Source: Aggregatilineales bacterium (GTDB lineage: Bacteria > Chloroflexota > Anaerolineae > Aggregatilineales > Phototrophicaceae). From it: a stretch of DNA of 44,956 nucleotides. This document shows, piece after piece, positions 14,908 through 24,628 of the stretch. The notes below the pieces were generated by a model that saw nothing but the letters and a program-made list of their open reading frames with translations, was not told where the DNA came from and searched no databases. The position numbers and the translations under genes were made by a program. The DNA lies in NCBI GenBank assembly GCA_029975765.1, contig JARKOK010000153.1, forward strand, positions 1-44,956. Direction: 5' to 3'. Within the stretch, counting starts at the first letter, position 1, and each line of letters starts with the position of its first letter.

Positions 14908-15855
14908 ATGCTGCGTTTTATTCTGCGCCGCCTCGGCACAATGTTCATCACCATGTTTGTGCTGTCCATCCTGATTTTTATCATGTCGGAGGCGGTGCCA
15001 ACCGACCCGGCGCTTAAAATCCTTGGCCGCGAGTCAACTCCGGCAGCGCGAGCCGCTTTGTCCGAGAAAATGGGTTTCAACCGCCCTCTGCCCGAACGAT
15101 ACATCAACTGGATTACCCGTTTTGTTCAGGGAGACTTTGGCGAGTCCTACCGTCTCGGCGCGCCAATTCAACCACTGGTCGCCCGCCGCCTGACCAATTC
15201 ACTGTTCCTGGCGGCCTCCGCCCTGCTCATTATCATCCCTGTTCCGCTCATTCTGGGTGTCATCGCCGGCCTCAATGAAGGCCGCTGGCCGGATCGCGCC
15301 ATTTCCATTGGCAGCCTGCTGTCCATTTCCCTGCCGGATTTTGTGATGGGCGTGCTGCTCATCGTCATCTTTTCCTGGTGGCTCAAAATCCTGCCGGCAG
15401 ACAGCAGCCTGCGCGGCGACAATATTGATCTGGTGCAGCACGGGCGCAAACTGGTTCTGCCCGCGATGACGGCGGCGCTGGTGCTGGTGGGGTACATCAC
15501 GCGGGTGACGCGGGTGAGCATGGTCGAGGTGATGTCCTCGCCTTATATCCGCACCGCCGTGTTGAAGGGTCTGCCCTATCGTACTGTCATTGTGCGCCAC
15601 GCGCTGCGTAACGCCCTCATCGCCCCCATCGCCATTATCACTACGCAAATGAACTGGCTGATCGGCGGGTTGATCGTGATCGAGCAGTTGTTCAATTTTC
15701 CGGGTCTCGGCAGCCTGTTCGCCCGCGCCGCGCTGGAGAACGACCTGCCCATGATCGAAGCCTCGGCGATGACGGCCATTGTTCTGATCGTGCTGTCACA
15801 GCTGATCGCCGATTTGCTGTACAGCGCATTAAACCCGCGCGTGCGGTTTAGCTGA
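14908..15855 (+). CDS. Dipeptide-type ABC transporter permease, DppB family
   Basis: 315 residues starting MLRFILRRLGTMFITMFVLS, the typical anchor of this family; GGAGA lies ten bases upstream. About six membrane helices are visible, and the coupling loop is YIRTAVLKGLPYRTVIVRHA followed by LRNALIAPIA. The C-terminus ends LNPRVRFS, as in other DppB proteins. It is the first permease of the operon that starts with the Tat-exported binding protein and is followed after 12 bp by its partner. Confidence 0.93.
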   Translation: MLRFILRRLGTMFITMFVLSILIFIMSEAVPTDPALKILGRESTPAARAALSEKMGFNRPLPERYINWITRFVQGDFGESYRLGAPIQPLVARRLTNSLFLAASALLIIIPVPLILGVIAGLNEGRWPDRAISIGSLLSISLPDFVMGVLLIVIFSWWLKILPADSSLRGDNIDLVQHGRKLVLPAMTAALVLVGYITRVTRVSMVEVMSSPYIRTAVLKGLPYRTVIVRHALRNALIAPIAIITTQMNWLIGGLIVIEQLFNFPGLGSLFARAALENDLPMIEASAMTAIVLIVLSQLIADLLYSALNPRVRFS

Positions 15856-15867
15856 AGGAGGCCGGGC

Positions 15868-16755
15868 ATGGAAAAACCCCTGGAGCGTTCCGCTCCGCTT
15901 CCGGCATCACCGGTCGCTGCGCCCCACCGGCTGCGGTTGGGCTGGCGGCGCGTGCGGCGGCATCCTCCCATTCTGATCGGCGCGGCTATTCTGCTGTTCT
16001 GGGTAATCATGGCGATCATCGGCCCCTCGATTGTGCCCTACGGCATGAATGACAGCGAAGCCGGCGCGGTCTGGAAACCGCCGTCGGAGAACCATCTGTT
16101 AGGCACGGATGGCCTGGGACGTGACATCTTTTCGCGTCTGATCATCGGCGCGCGCCAGATGGTCACGCTGCCACCGCTGGCCGTCGGGCTGGCTGTCCTG
16201 TTTGGTACGTCGGTCGGCCTGCTGACCGGTTACCGGGGCGGCTGGTTTGATGAAATCGTGATGCGCCTTATGGACGTGCTGATGGCCTTTCCGGTCGTTA
16301 TGCTCTACCTGATCATCATCGTGGCCGTTGGCGCGTCCGCGGGAAACGTGGTATTCGCGGTCGCGGTGGCGACCGCCCCGGCGGTATCCCGGCTGGCGCG
16401 CGGTCTGGTGCTGGATTTACGCAGTCGTGAGTTCGTCGCGGCGGCACGAATGCGAGGCGAAAGCACCGCTTATATTCTGTTTCAGGAAATCCTGCCCAAT
16501 GCTGCCGGGCCGATTCTGGTAGACGGGCTGGTGCGTATCGGCTATGCCACCTTCTCGATTGCCGCGCTCGGCTTCCTGGGACTGGGTGTGCCGCCGCCGA
16601 ATCCCGACTGGGGGCGTATGGCAAGCGAAGCGCGGCAGGCAATCATCCTCACGCCGACGGCGGCCCTGTTCCCCTCACTGGCGATTGCGTCCATCGTCAT
16701 CGGCTGCAATCTGCTGGCGGACGGCCTGCGTGAACTGGCCCGGTCGGAGGATTAA
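15868..16755 (+). CDS. Dipeptide-type ABC transporter permease, DppC family
   Basis: 295 residues with GAAGGAGG before the ATG. A proline-rich cytoplasmic N-terminus precedes the first helix (LIGAAILLFWVIMAIIGPS). The DppC signature HLLGTDGLGRDIFSRLI and the coupling loop EFVAAARMRGESTAYILFQ are present, and FSIAALGFLGLGVPPPNPDW is close to the C-terminus. It pairs with the upstream permease to form the channel. The ATPase gene begins three bases after its stop codon. Confidence 0.93.
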   Translation: MEKPLERSAPLPASPVAAPHRLRLGWRRVRRHPPILIGAAILLFWVIMAIIGPSIVPYGMNDSEAGAVWKPPSENHLLGTDGLGRDIFSRLIIGARQMVTLPPLAVGLAVLFGTSVGLLTGYRGGWFDEIVMRLMDVLMAFPVVMLYLIIIVAVGASAGNVVFAVAVATAPAVSRLARGLVLDLRSREFVAAARMRGESTAYILFQEILPNAAGPILVDGLVRIGYATFSIAALGFLGLGVPPPNPDWGRMASEARQAIILTPTAALFPSLAIASIVIGCNLLADGLRELARSED

Positions 16756-16758
16756 ACG

Positions 16759-18858
16759 ATGCCTGTCCTGGACGTGCAGCATCTCAACGTCAGCTACCGG
16801 GGGCGGCAGGGTGTCGCCCGCGCGGTGCGCGATCTGTCGTTCACCATTCATGAGGGTGAAACCTTTGGACTGGTGGGTGAATCCGGCTGTGGCAAGTCAA
16901 CCGTCGCGCTGTCGGTTATGCGTTATCTCCCCAAACAGGCTGAAGTGACCGGCGCAGTCCTGTTCCAGGGCCGCGATCTGATGGAGGTACCCCCGGCGGA
17001 ACTGCGCCACCTGCGCGGCAACCGCATAGCGATGGTCTATCAGGACCCGCAGGCATCCCTCAATCCGGTGCTGACCATCGAAAAGCAGTTGGTCGAAGTG
17101 CTGATGACCCATGAGGAGTGCAGCCAGGCTGAGGCGCGCCGCCGCGCAGCAGCGATGCTGGAACGGGTGCGAATGCCGGACCCGGACTACATCCTCCACC
17201 GTTACCCGCACCAGCTCAGCGGCGGGATGCAGCAGCGTGTGGTGATTGCGATGGCGCTGCTGCTCAATCCTGATCTGGTCATCATGGATGAACCCACCAC
17301 CGGCCTCGATGCGACGGTCGAGGCCAGCGTGCTCGACCTGCTGGAAGTGCTGCGCCAGGAATTTAAGATGGCGATCCTCTACATCAGCCATAACCTCGGC
17401 GTGGTCGCCCGTATCTGCGACCGTGTGGGCGTGATGTATGCCGGCGAACTGGTGGAACAGGCGCGCAACCAGGAGTTATTCGCGCAGCCGCACCATCCAT
17501 ACACCATCAGCCTGCTGCGCTGCCTGCCGCAGCGTGGCACGCGGCATACCGACGAACTGCTGTACTCAATTCCGGGGCGCGTGCCGCCGCTGACCGACCT
17601 GCCATCCGGCTGTGTGTTCGCCGCGCGCTGCGTGCTGGCCGAACCCGGCTGCACCGTCCGTCCGCCCGTGCTGGAAGCGGTGAACAGCCAGCACATCGTG
17701 CGCTGTTATCGCTGGCAGGCCGTGCACCAGCAGCCCGCGCTGGTCGCTGCTGCCCCTGCGCCGCTGGTAAAACCGCCTGCCGCCGACCATAACTACCTGC
17801 TCTCGGTCAAGAACCTGAAGGTGTATTTTAAGCAGGCTGCCGGCTGGCTCGGTCTGGGGCGGCGCACTGACGTAAAATCGGTGGACGACGTGAGTTTCAG
17901 CCTGTCGCCACAGCATACACTGGGCATCGTCGGTGAAAGTGGCTGTGGCAAAAGCACGATTGCGCGCGGCCTCGCCGGACTGACACCCATCACCGGCGGC
18001 ACGGTGCTGTTCGCCGGCAGCGATTTTTCTCAGCCGCTCGAACAGCGCGGCCAGAGCGCCCTGCGCCAGATGCAGATGGTCTTCCAGAACCCGGACTCTA
18101 CGCTCAACCCGCGCCACACCATTCGTAAAACCCTGTCGCGCCCGCTGCGCCGGTTTAAAGTCGTGCCACCCGCCCAGGAAAGGGAACACATCATCGGCCT
18201 GCTGCGGGCGGTCAATCTGGATGAAAGTTACCTGGATCGCCTGCCGCGCCAGTTAAGCGGCGGCGAAAAACAGCGCGTGGCAATCGCGCGGGCGATTGCC
18301 GGCGGGCCGCAGTTGGTGCTGTGCGACGAACCCATTTCGGCGCTGGATGTATCGGTACAGGCGGCTGTCATCAACCTGCTGCGCGAATTGCAGCAGGAGC
18401 GTCAGGTCGCGCTGCTGTTCATCTCGCACGATCTGAACGTCGTGCGGTATCTGGCCGATCAGGTGATGGTGATTTACCTGGGGCGCGTATGTGAATCCGG
18501 TCCAACAGAAGCCATCTTCAATTTACCATCCCATCCCTACACCGAGGCGTTAGTGTCGGCGGTGCCGGAAGTGAACCCAACCACCACCGCGCAGGCTGTC
18601 CGGCTGGAAGGCACCGTACCCAGCCCGGCCAACCCGCCGGGCGGCTGCCGCTTCCACACCCGCTGCCCGCGCAAGCTTGGCGCCATCTGTGAAACCCATG
18701 AACCACCCGCGCAGGAGGCGGGCAGCGGCCATCACATTTTCTGCCACATCCCGCTGGATGAACTGGCAGCGATGCAAACATCGAAGCACCCTGTTTCGGC
18801 ACTCACCCCCCACCCCTCTCATGGCGCGGGGGAACAGGCCGGCAGCCCTTCTGCCTGA
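16759..18858 (+). CDS. Fused double ATPase of a dipeptide-type ABC transporter (DppD-DppF fusion)
   Basis: 699 residues holding two complete ABC domains. Domain 1 has Walker [10 protein letters not shown] (40-48), signature LSGGMQQR (153-160) and Walker B LVIMDEP. Domain 2 has Walker [10 protein letters not shown] (392-400), signature LSGGEKQR (from 499) and Walker B LVLCDEP. Each is followed by an oligopeptide-transporter C-terminal region with cysteines ([31 protein letters not shown]), which in this family can bind an iron-sulphur cluster. The last 20 or so residues ([18 protein letters not shown]) derive from an inserted intergenic repeat. It powers the importer and could also serve the ATPase-less importer at the start of the window. 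Confidence 0.94.
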   Translation: MPVLDVQHLNVSYRGRQGVARAVRDLSFTIHEGETFGLVGESGCGKSTVALSVMRYLPKQAEVTGAVLFQGRDLMEVPPAELRHLRGNRIAMVYQDPQASLNPVLTIEKQLVEVLMTHEECSQAEARRRAAAMLERVRMPDPDYILHRYPHQLSGGMQQRVVIAMALLLNPDLVIMDEPTTGLDATVEASVLDLLEVLRQEFKMAILYISHNLGVVARICDRVGVMYAGELVEQARNQELFAQPHHPYTISLLRCLPQRGTRHTDELLYSIPGRVPPLTDLPSGCVFAARCVLAEPGCTVRPPVLEAVNSQHIVRCYRWQAVHQQPALVAAAPAPLVKPPAADHNYLLSVKNLKVYFKQAAGWLGLGRRTDVKSVDDVSFSLSPQHTLGIVGESGCGKSTIARGLAGLTPITGGTVLFAGSDFSQPLEQRGQSALRQMQMVFQNPDSTLNPRHTIRKTLSRPLRRFKVVPPAQEREHIIGLLRAVNLDESYLDRLPRQLSGGEKQRVAIARAIAGGPQLVLCDEPISALDVSVQAAVINLLRELQQERQVALLFISHDLNVVRYLADQVMVIYLGRVCESGPTEAIFNLPSHPYTEALVSAVPEVNPTTTAQAVRLEGTVPSPANPPGGCRFHTRCPRKLGAICETHEPPAQEAGSGHHIFCHIPLDELAAMQTSKHPVSALTPHPSHGAGEQAGSPSA

Positions 18859-18890
18859 GGGAGAAAGGTAGCGCGCAGCGCCGGGATGAG
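18801..18890. repeat. Intergenic repeat that has entered the 3' end of the ATPase gene
   Basis: ACTCACCCCCCACCCCTCTC and CTGAGGGAGAAAGG resemble the two ends of the CTCTCCCT-type elements at 9636 and 6367. The first 58 bases lie inside the ATPase reading frame and encode its unusual tail; the rest is downstream. A GCGCGCAGCGC stretch follows. Confidence 0.6.
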
Positions 18891-18934
18891 ATCACGTACC
18901 AGCTTGTAAGTATTGATCCTGAGGAGTAACGTCC

Positions 18935-19627
18935 ATGCTCGCCTTCGTAGACATTCAGGGCCGCTGGCTGGTCGAAGACCCGCAGGTTGGCCCGCCGCAT
19001 AACCGGGAAGCCGCCGAACGCGCCGGGAACATCGCTGCCGCCGCCGGCGTCCCCTGCCAGTTGGTCAACTACTGGAATTTCAGTCTGGACTGGATGCGTG
19101 CCAACCACATCCAGGGTTTCTGCATCAGCGGCAACACCCCGGACTGGGCAGAGTATGACTGGGATACCTTCAAGCCGCTGCAAGAGGCTATTTGTTCCGG
19201 CGACTTTCCTGTGTTGGGCTTCTGCGGCGGGCATCAGTTAATCGGCCTCACCTTTGGCGCGCCCTGTGACGCGCTGGGGCCGCTCCAGCCAGGTGAGGTT
19301 GATCTGATGCCGGATTACCATCCGGGGATGCGGAAGGAAAAAGGTTATCTGCCGCTGAGACCGCAGAACCCGCAGCATCCCCTGTTTGATGGTTTTCCAC
19401 CTTCCGGCCCGGTTATCATGGAAAGCCATTACTGGGAGATCAAGGAACTGCCGCCCGGTTTTAAGCTGCTGGCTTCCACCGACTGGTGCCGCATCCAGGT
19501 GATGCAGCATCAGGAACTGCCGGTGTTTGGCATTCAGGGACACCCGGAGGCTTACACCCCGGAGTACCCGGATGGCAAACGATTTATTCGCAATTTTGCG
19601 GTTATGACCGGACTGATTAAGCCCTGA
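18935..19627 (+). CDS. Class I glutamine amidotransferase-like hydrolase
   Basis: 230 residues of the GATase1 fold with a complete catalytic triad: C97 in the nucleophile elbow GFCGGHQLIG, and H203 and E205 in GIQGHPEAYTPEY. No synthetase domain is attached and none lies nearby, so it may be a stand-alone hydrolase of a gamma-glutamyl or similar amide bond rather than an ammonia donor. GAGGAG precedes the ATG. It is the first enzyme gene after the transporter and is followed after 7 bp by MmgE/PrpD, so it probably acts early on the imported compound. The substrate is unknown. Confidence 0.85.
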   Translation: MLAFVDIQGRWLVEDPQVGPPHNREAAERAGNIAAAAGVPCQLVNYWNFSLDWMRANHIQGFCISGNTPDWAEYDWDTFKPLQEAICSGDFPVLGFCGGHQLIGLTFGAPCDALGPLQPGEVDLMPDYHPGMRKEKGYLPLRPQNPQHPLFDGFPPSGPVIMESHYWEIKELPPGFKLLASTDWCRIQVMQHQELPVFGIQGHPEAYTPEYPDGKRFIRNFAVMTGLIKP

Positions 19628-19634
19628 GCAGCAT

Positions 19635-20978
19635 ATGGCCGCCAACCCGGTTGTTACCTTCATCCATGACCTGCGCTTTACCGACCTGCCCGCCGATGTG
19701 GTGCAGCAGGCGCGGCGCTGCCTGCTCGATCTGATCGGTACGGCGGCGGGCGGGCATACCACCGATGTCACCCACATCATCCGCTGCCATGCCGTGCGGC
19801 ACTTCGGCGCGGGGGCGGATGGCGGCGCACGGCTGCTGCTGGACGGTCGGCGTGCCAGTCCGGTGGGCGCGGCGCTGGCCGGGGGCATGATGATTGACAG
19901 CATGGACTGTCACGACGGCCACGTGCTGACCAAAGGCCACGCCGGAGTCGCCCTCCTGCCGGCGCTGCTGGCACTGGTGGACAGCGGCAGCGCGATAGAT
20001 GGGCATGAATTCCTGACCGCGCTGGTGCTGGGTTATGAAATCGCCACCCGCGCCGGTATCGCCCTTCATACTGCCGCCTGCGATTACCACACGTCCGGCG
20101 CGTGGAACGCGCTGGCCTGTGCCGCCTTGGGCGCGCGCCTGCTGCATCTCTCCGCCGCGCAGACCCGTCACGCGCTGGGTACGGCGGAGTATCACGGCCC
20201 GCGCAGCCCGATGATGCGCTGCATTGATTACCCCACGATGGTTAAGGACGGCTCCGGCTGGGGCGCGATGGTCGGCCTCAGCGCGGCCTATCTGGCGGCA
20301 GACGGCTTCACCGGCGCGCCGGCCTTAACCCTGGAAGGCGAGGATGTCTCCCATTTCTGGAATGATGTGGGCGACCGCTGGCGCATCCGGGAGCAGTACT
20401 TCAAAGCGTACCCGGTCTGCCGCTGGGCGCAGCCCGCCGTCGAAGCGGCGCTCGCCTTGCAGCGCATCCACCAGCTCGATGCCGGTAACATCGAGCACAT
20501 CGAAGTTCACACCTTTCACGAAGGTACGCGGCTGGCAGCCCGCTTCCCGGCCACTACCGAAGAAGCGCAGTACAGCCTGCCGTTCCCGGTCGCGGCGGCG
20601 CTGGTGCGGGGTCATCTGGGCGCGGCGGAAGTAACCGGCGCGGCGCTGTCTGACCCGGCCATCCTCCGCCTGACGGGCAGTATGATGCTGGTGGATGATG
20701 CCTATTACAGCGCGCGTTTTCCGGCGGAACGCTGGGCGCACGTCACCTTTGTGCTGAAGGATGGCACGCAGCGCACATCCACCCCGGCCATCGCACGCGG
20801 CGGCTCGGAAAATCCGCTGTCGGATGACGAGCTGCGCGCGAAATACTGCGCGCTGGCCGAGCCGGTGCTGGGCACAGACCGTACCGCGCGGATTGAATCG
20901 CTCGTTCACGCGCTGGCCGACGAATCGCACACGCTGCCGGAATTATTAAATATGATTCTCGAAAAGCCGCAGTTGTAG
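19635..20978 (+). CDS. MmgE/PrpD family protein
   Basis: 447 residues, the usual length of the family. The N-terminal helical part (FIHDLRFTDLPADVVQQARRCLLDLIGTAAGG) and the conserved MIDSMDCHDGHVLTKGHAG segment, comparable with the family's D-x-D-D motif region, are clear. So are the substrate-cavity part AAVLPA/AGVALLPALLAL and the C-terminal FPAERWAHVTFVLKDG. The family includes 2-methylcitrate dehydratase and several dehydratases or isomerases of unknown substrate. There are no methylcitrate-cycle genes nearby, so a propionate role is unlikely. The stop codon TAG lies inside a GTAGGGGC repeat half. Confidence 0.88.
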   Translation: MAANPVVTFIHDLRFTDLPADVVQQARRCLLDLIGTAAGGHTTDVTHIIRCHAVRHFGAGADGGARLLLDGRRASPVGAALAGGMMIDSMDCHDGHVLTKGHAGVALLPALLALVDSGSAIDGHEFLTALVLGYEIATRAGIALHTAACDYHTSGAWNALACAALGARLLHLSAAQTRHALGTAEYHGPRSPMMRCIDYPTMVKDGSGWGAMVGLSAAYLAADGFTGAPALTLEGEDVSHFWNDVGDRWRIREQYFKAYPVCRWAQPAVEAALALQRIHQLDAGNIEHIEVHTFHEGTRLAARFPATTEEAQYSLPFPVAAALVRGHLGAAEVTGAALSDPAILRLTGSMMLVDDAYYSARFPAERWAHVTFVLKDGTQRTSTPAIARGGSENPLSDDELRAKYCALAEPVLGTDRTARIESLVHALADESHTLPELLNMILEKPQL

Positions 20979-21031
20979 GGGCTGCCCGTGTGGCCGCACT
21001 GATGAAATCATAACGCTTTTGGCGCGATACC

Positions 21032-21060
21032 GTAGGGGCGAACCGGCGGTTCGCCCTTAC
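21032..21060. repeat. Intergenic hairpin repeat, GTAGGGGCG family
   Basis: Inverted repeat with arms GTAGGGGCGAACC and GGTTCGCCCTTAC (one wobble-type mismatch) around GGC. A decayed half copy starting GTAGGGGCTGCCC lies at about 20975, where it contains the stop codon of the MmgE/PrpD gene. The pair fills the 111-bp gap before the GH4 gene. Confidence 0.8.
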
Positions 21061-21089
21061 CGGAAATATTTGGTTCATGGAGAGTCATC

Positions 21090-22436
21090 ATGCCACCTAA
21101 AATCAGCATCATCGGAGCCGGCAGCGCGGTTTTTTCGCTGCGGCTGCTGATTGATCTGTGTGTCACGCCCAATCTCGCGGGCAGCACCATCAGCTTTATG
21201 GATATTGATGAGACGCGGCTGGACGCGATTCACCGCCTCTGCCAGCGATACGCCGACGAGATGGGGCAGCACTTTGTTCTGGAGAAAACGACCGACCGCC
21301 GTGAATCCCTGCGCGGTGCGGATTTTGTCATCAACACCGCGCTGGCCGCCGGCCACGACTGGCTGCGCGCCGGGTGGGAAGTGGGTCGCAGGCTGGGCTA
21401 CCGTATGGGCGGCAGCCTGCACGTTATGCACGACGAAGGCTTCTGGATCAACTTCTACCAGCTTCAACTGATGGAGGCCGTCATTCAGGACGTGCTGGAG
21501 GAGTGCCCGCAGGCGTGGTATCTCCAGGTCGGCAATCCCGTCCTGGCCGGAATCACCTATCTGGGGCGGAAGTATCCGCAGGCCAGAATCGTCGGGTTAT
21601 GTCATGGCTTCAGCGGCGTGTACCGGATTGCCGAGGTGTTAGGTTTAGATCGTGAAGGGCTGACCTTCCAGATTCCCGGCGTGAATCATTTTGTATGGCT
21701 GACGCATCTTTACCATCGCGGTCAGGACGTGATGCCGCTGTTCGACCGCTGGCTTGAAACCGACGCGGCGCGTTACTGGGAAACCTGCAAACCGAGCGAC
21801 TTCCTGGGGCCGGTGGCGGTTGACCTGTATAAAAAGTTTGGTGTGTTCCCGATTGGTGACACCTGCAACCCCGGCGGCGGCTCGTGGCCGTACTGGTATC
21901 ACGTGGACGACGAAACCGAAAAACGCTGGCACGAAAGCCCGACGCAGTGGTACGAGGATTATTTTGGCTGGCTGGCGCGCACTGTTGCCGAGATTCGCCG
22001 CGCGGGTGAGGATACCGCTGTCCCGGTCACACAGGTGTTTCCGCCCAAAGCCTCCGGCGAGGTGATGGTGCCGATTATCGAAGCGATTGCCTGCGACATC
22101 CCGCGTATAATTATCGGCAACATCCCAAATTCCGGCGATTTTGTACCCGGCGTTCCGCGTGATTTTGCCGTCGAAATCCCGCTGCTCGTCAGCAAACGCG
22201 GTATCCAGGGTGTCAAGACCGGCGGCCTGCCTGTGCCGCTGACGGCCTACATTTTGCGTGACCGCGTCGCCCCTGTTGAAGTTGAACTTGAAGCCTACGA
22301 AACCGGTCGTAAAGACCGCCTGCTGCAGCTCATTCTGATGGATCCGTATACACAATCCATGCCGCAGGCGTGCCAGTTGCTCGACGATATTCTGGCGCTG
22401 CCGTTTAATGAGGCCATGCGCCAGCATTACCGATAA
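21090..22436 (+). CDS. Glycoside hydrolase family 4 enzyme (NAD- and metal-dependent)
   Basis: 448 residues. The N-terminal Rossmann fold (KISIIGAGSAVFSLRLLIDL) binds NAD. FVINTALAAGHDW and QVGNP (N149) are family landmarks, and C171 (GLCHGF) and H200 (GVNHFVWL) match the two metal ligands of GH4. These enzymes split glycosidic bonds by redox-assisted elimination; known members use alpha-galactosides, alpha-galacturonides or 6-phospho-glycosides. No phosphotransferase system is present, so a non-phosphorylated substrate is more likely. GGAGA precedes the ATG. Its presence in an operon with amine-catabolic genes hints that the imported compound may carry a sugar or uronic acid. Confidence 0.87.
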   Translation: MPPKISIIGAGSAVFSLRLLIDLCVTPNLAGSTISFMDIDETRLDAIHRLCQRYADEMGQHFVLEKTTDRRESLRGADFVINTALAAGHDWLRAGWEVGRRLGYRMGGSLHVMHDEGFWINFYQLQLMEAVIQDVLEECPQAWYLQVGNPVLAGITYLGRKYPQARIVGLCHGFSGVYRIAEVLGLDREGLTFQIPGVNHFVWLTHLYHRGQDVMPLFDRWLETDAARYWETCKPSDFLGPVAVDLYKKFGVFPIGDTCNPGGGSWPYWYHVDDETEKRWHESPTQWYEDYFGWLARTVAEIRRAGEDTAVPVTQVFPPKASGEVMVPIIEAIACDIPRIIIGNIPNSGDFVPGVPRDFAVEIPLLVSKRGIQGVKTGGLPVPLTAYILRDRVAPVEVELEAYETGRKDRLLQLILMDPYTQSMPQACQLLDDILALPFNEAMRQHYR

Positions 22437-22493
22437 ATGTAAGCCGTTTATCACGTTTTTGTACGGAAACCTGCAACGAGAAGGGAACTGCCG

Positions 22494-23816
22494 ATGATAG
22501 ACCCGGTTGCCCGCATCATGGTGGACTTCGTGCAGATGAAGGAGTTCGTCAGCGCGCCGTTCATCATTGACCATGCCGAAGGTATTTACCTGTACGACAC
22601 CGCTGGCAAACAGTACATTGACGGCCTCGCGGGAGTCTTCGTCGTCAGTGTCGGCCACCGCAATACCGCTGTGCTGGAAAGCATTATGGATCAGATGCAG
22701 CGTCTGACGTTCGCACCGCCGCTCGCCAGCGCCAACCTGCCCGCCATCAAACTGGCGGAACGCATCTGCCAGCTTACACCGCCGCAGTTTAATCGGGTGA
22801 AGTTCGCCAGCGGCGGTTCGGAAGCGGTTGAAACGGCGATCAAGATGGCGCTTCAGTACCACAAACAGCACGGCCAGCCAGAACGGTACAAAATCATCGG
22901 GGCATATGGCGCGTATCATGGCGGCACGTTGGGCGCGTTGAGCGCCTCCGGCGTAAGCAGCCGCCGCACCAGTTTTGAACCCCTGATCGGCAGCATGATT
23001 CACGTTCACCCGCCAAACTTTAGACACTGCCCGCTCCGGCTGGACGCGAAACAGTGTGAAACATCGTGTGTACTGCAATTTGAAGAGACGATCCGGCGGG
23101 AAGGACCGGATACGGTGGCGGCGGTCATCGTTGAACCGGTCATGAATGTTGAAGGTCTGGTGTTCCCGCCGCCCGGCTACTTCGAGACTCTACGCCAGAT
23201 TTGCGACCGCTACGGCGTGCTGCTGATTTACGACGAGATTATCACTGGTTTCGGGCGTACCGGCACGCTGTTTTTTGCCGAACAGTCCGGCGCGTGGCCA
23301 GATATGATCTGCACCGGTAAAGGCATGAGCGGCGGCTACGCGCCGCTGGCGGCCACCATCGTGGCGGATAAAGTCGCTCAGACCTTCTGGGGCGAACCGG
23401 AAGATCAGGTACAGTATAATGGCGGCCACACCTTCGCCGGGAATCCGCTGGCCTGCGCCGCCGGGCTGGCCGTGCTGGATTACATCGAGCAGCGCGATGT
23501 GCTGGCGCATGTGCAGCAGGTCGGCCCGTATCTGGGACACAGGCTGCGGGCACTCCAACACACCTGCGCGCAGATTGTAGATGTACGCGGCCTCGGTCTG
23601 TGGTGGGGCGTGGAATTCCAGCCGGACAATCCAACCGGCAGACCCGGCGACGACATCGGCAAACGGCTGGAACGCGCGGCGCGAGCGCGCGGGCTGGTGC
23701 TGCGCGGCGCGCCCACGATGGTCTCGTTTGGCCCACCGCTGACCATCACCCGTGACGAAATTGATGACATGGTCAACCGGCTGGCGCTGGCAATCCATGA
23801 CGTATACGGGGTGTAA
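22494..23816 (+). CDS. Class III pyridoxal-phosphate aminotransferase
   Basis: 440 residues. Landmarks: ASGGSEAVETAIKMAL (phosphate-binding), GAYGAYHGGTLGALSASG, the cofactor aspartate in LLIYDEIITGFGRTG, and the lysine of the internal aldimine in ICTGKGMSGGYAPLAA. THTFAG-like GGHTFAGNPLACAAGLAVL is also present. Members transfer the amino group of omega-amino acids, beta-amino acids or glutamate semialdehyde-type compounds to pyruvate or 2-oxoglutarate. It is the last gene of the operon and ends 18 bp from the convergent GntR gene. The substrate cannot be told from sequence. Confidence 0.92.
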   Translation: MIDPVARIMVDFVQMKEFVSAPFIIDHAEGIYLYDTAGKQYIDGLAGVFVVSVGHRNTAVLESIMDQMQRLTFAPPLASANLPAIKLAERICQLTPPQFNRVKFASGGSEAVETAIKMALQYHKQHGQPERYKIIGAYGAYHGGTLGALSASGVSSRRTSFEPLIGSMIHVHPPNFRHCPLRLDAKQCETSCVLQFEETIRREGPDTVAAVIVEPVMNVEGLVFPPPGYFETLRQICDRYGVLLIYDEIITGFGRTGTLFFAEQSGAWPDMICTGKGMSGGYAPLAATIVADKVAQTFWGEPEDQVQYNGGHTFAGNPLACAAGLAVLDYIEQRDVLAHVQQVGPYLGHRLRALQHTCAQIVDVRGLGLWWGVEFQPDNPTGRPGDDIGKRLERAARARGLVLRGAPTMVSFGPPLTITRDEIDDMVNRLALAIHDVYGV

Positions 23817-23834
23817 ATGCGCGGCAGCCTCGTG

Positions 23835-24578
23835 CTACGGCAGAGTCGAACGGTTCATTTCCGGCGCTTCGCTGGTCTTCGGCGGCGTACCATCGGTCAG
23901 ATGGGCCAGCGGTGTATACGTGCGTTTAAGCCGTTCGACCACCAGGTCAGGATCGCGCTGGCGCAGCGCCTCCAGCAGATCCCTGTGGTTTTGAATATCG
24001 TCCGCTTTGGCCGTCGGCGGTTCATCTTCGAACAGATGGCGCGTGCTGCTGTAGATACCGGCAAAAACATCAAACAGCTTCAGCAGCGTTGCGTTGCCTA
24101 CCTGCTGGAACAACAGCCGGTGCAGCGCCAGATCAGGTTCATGGTAATCCTGTCCGGCATGGTGCAGGCGTTCCATTTCGGCTACCTGCTGCTCAATCTG
24201 CGCCAGCGTTTCATCTGTCAACTGCTTGACCGCCTCGCGCGCGTAGCTCAGTTCCAACCGCTGGCGGATCTCGTACAGTTCGGCCACGCTGCGGCCATCC
24301 ACTGCCAGGCTGTACGCCACATTGGTCAGGATGTCGTCAATCGAAGCCGCCCGCACGAACACACCCAGCCCTACGCGCACTTCGACCAGTCCCAGCGCCT
24401 CCAGCCCTTTGATCGCCTCGCGTATCGGATTGCGGCTGACGTTCAACTGTGCCGCCAGTTCCATTTCAGACGGCAGGCGGTCGCCGGGATGCAGGTGATT
24501 TTCCAGAATGTACTGCCGCAGTGCATCCTGCACCGCGCGATAGCGATAGGTTGTGTTGAGGGGTTTCAGCTTGTTCAT
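23835..24578 (-). CDS. GntR family transcriptional regulator, FadR/FCD subfamily
   Basis: 247 residues from the ATG at 24578. The frame stays open to 24677, but the longer form would include the operator and the -10 box in coding sequence, and residues before MNKLKP do not resemble the family. The winged helix is at about 12-75 (RLPSEMELAAQLNVSRNPIREAIKGLEALGLVEV). The C-terminal FCD domain has the metal-binding residues D149, H153 and H198. Such proteins usually repress catabolic operons and release DNA when a small carboxylate binds. Three copies of a shared operator (12942, 13031, 24629) suggest that it controls both flanking operons and itself. Confidence 0.92.
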   Translation of the reverse strand: MNKLKPLNTTYRYRAVQDALRQYILENHLHPGDRLPSEMELAAQLNVSRNPIREAIKGLEALGLVEVRVGLGVFVRAASIDDILTNVAYSLAVDGRSVAELYEIRQRLELSYAREAVKQLTDETLAQIEQQVAEMERLHHAGQDYHEPDLALHRLLFQQVGNATLLKLFDVFAGIYSSTRHLFEDEPPTAKADDIQNHRDLLEALRQRDPDLVVERLKRTYTPLAHLTDGTPPKTSEAPEMNRSTLP

Positions 24579-24628
24579 GCGTCTCGCCGGCTTTGATTTT
24601 GACAACGGTTTGGCTGGCAGGATAGACT

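Noticed and set aside
21645-23078. Long open frame (477 codons) on the minus strand across the GH4 and aminotransferase genes
   Set aside because: It lies opposite two genes with clear catalytic motifs, has no family resemblance or ribosome-binding site, and reflects the GC-rich codon pattern.
23817-24596. Open frame of 259 codons on the plus strand opposite the GntR gene
   Set aside because: The GntR protein on the other strand has complete DNA-binding and FCD motifs; the plus-strand frame resembles nothing.
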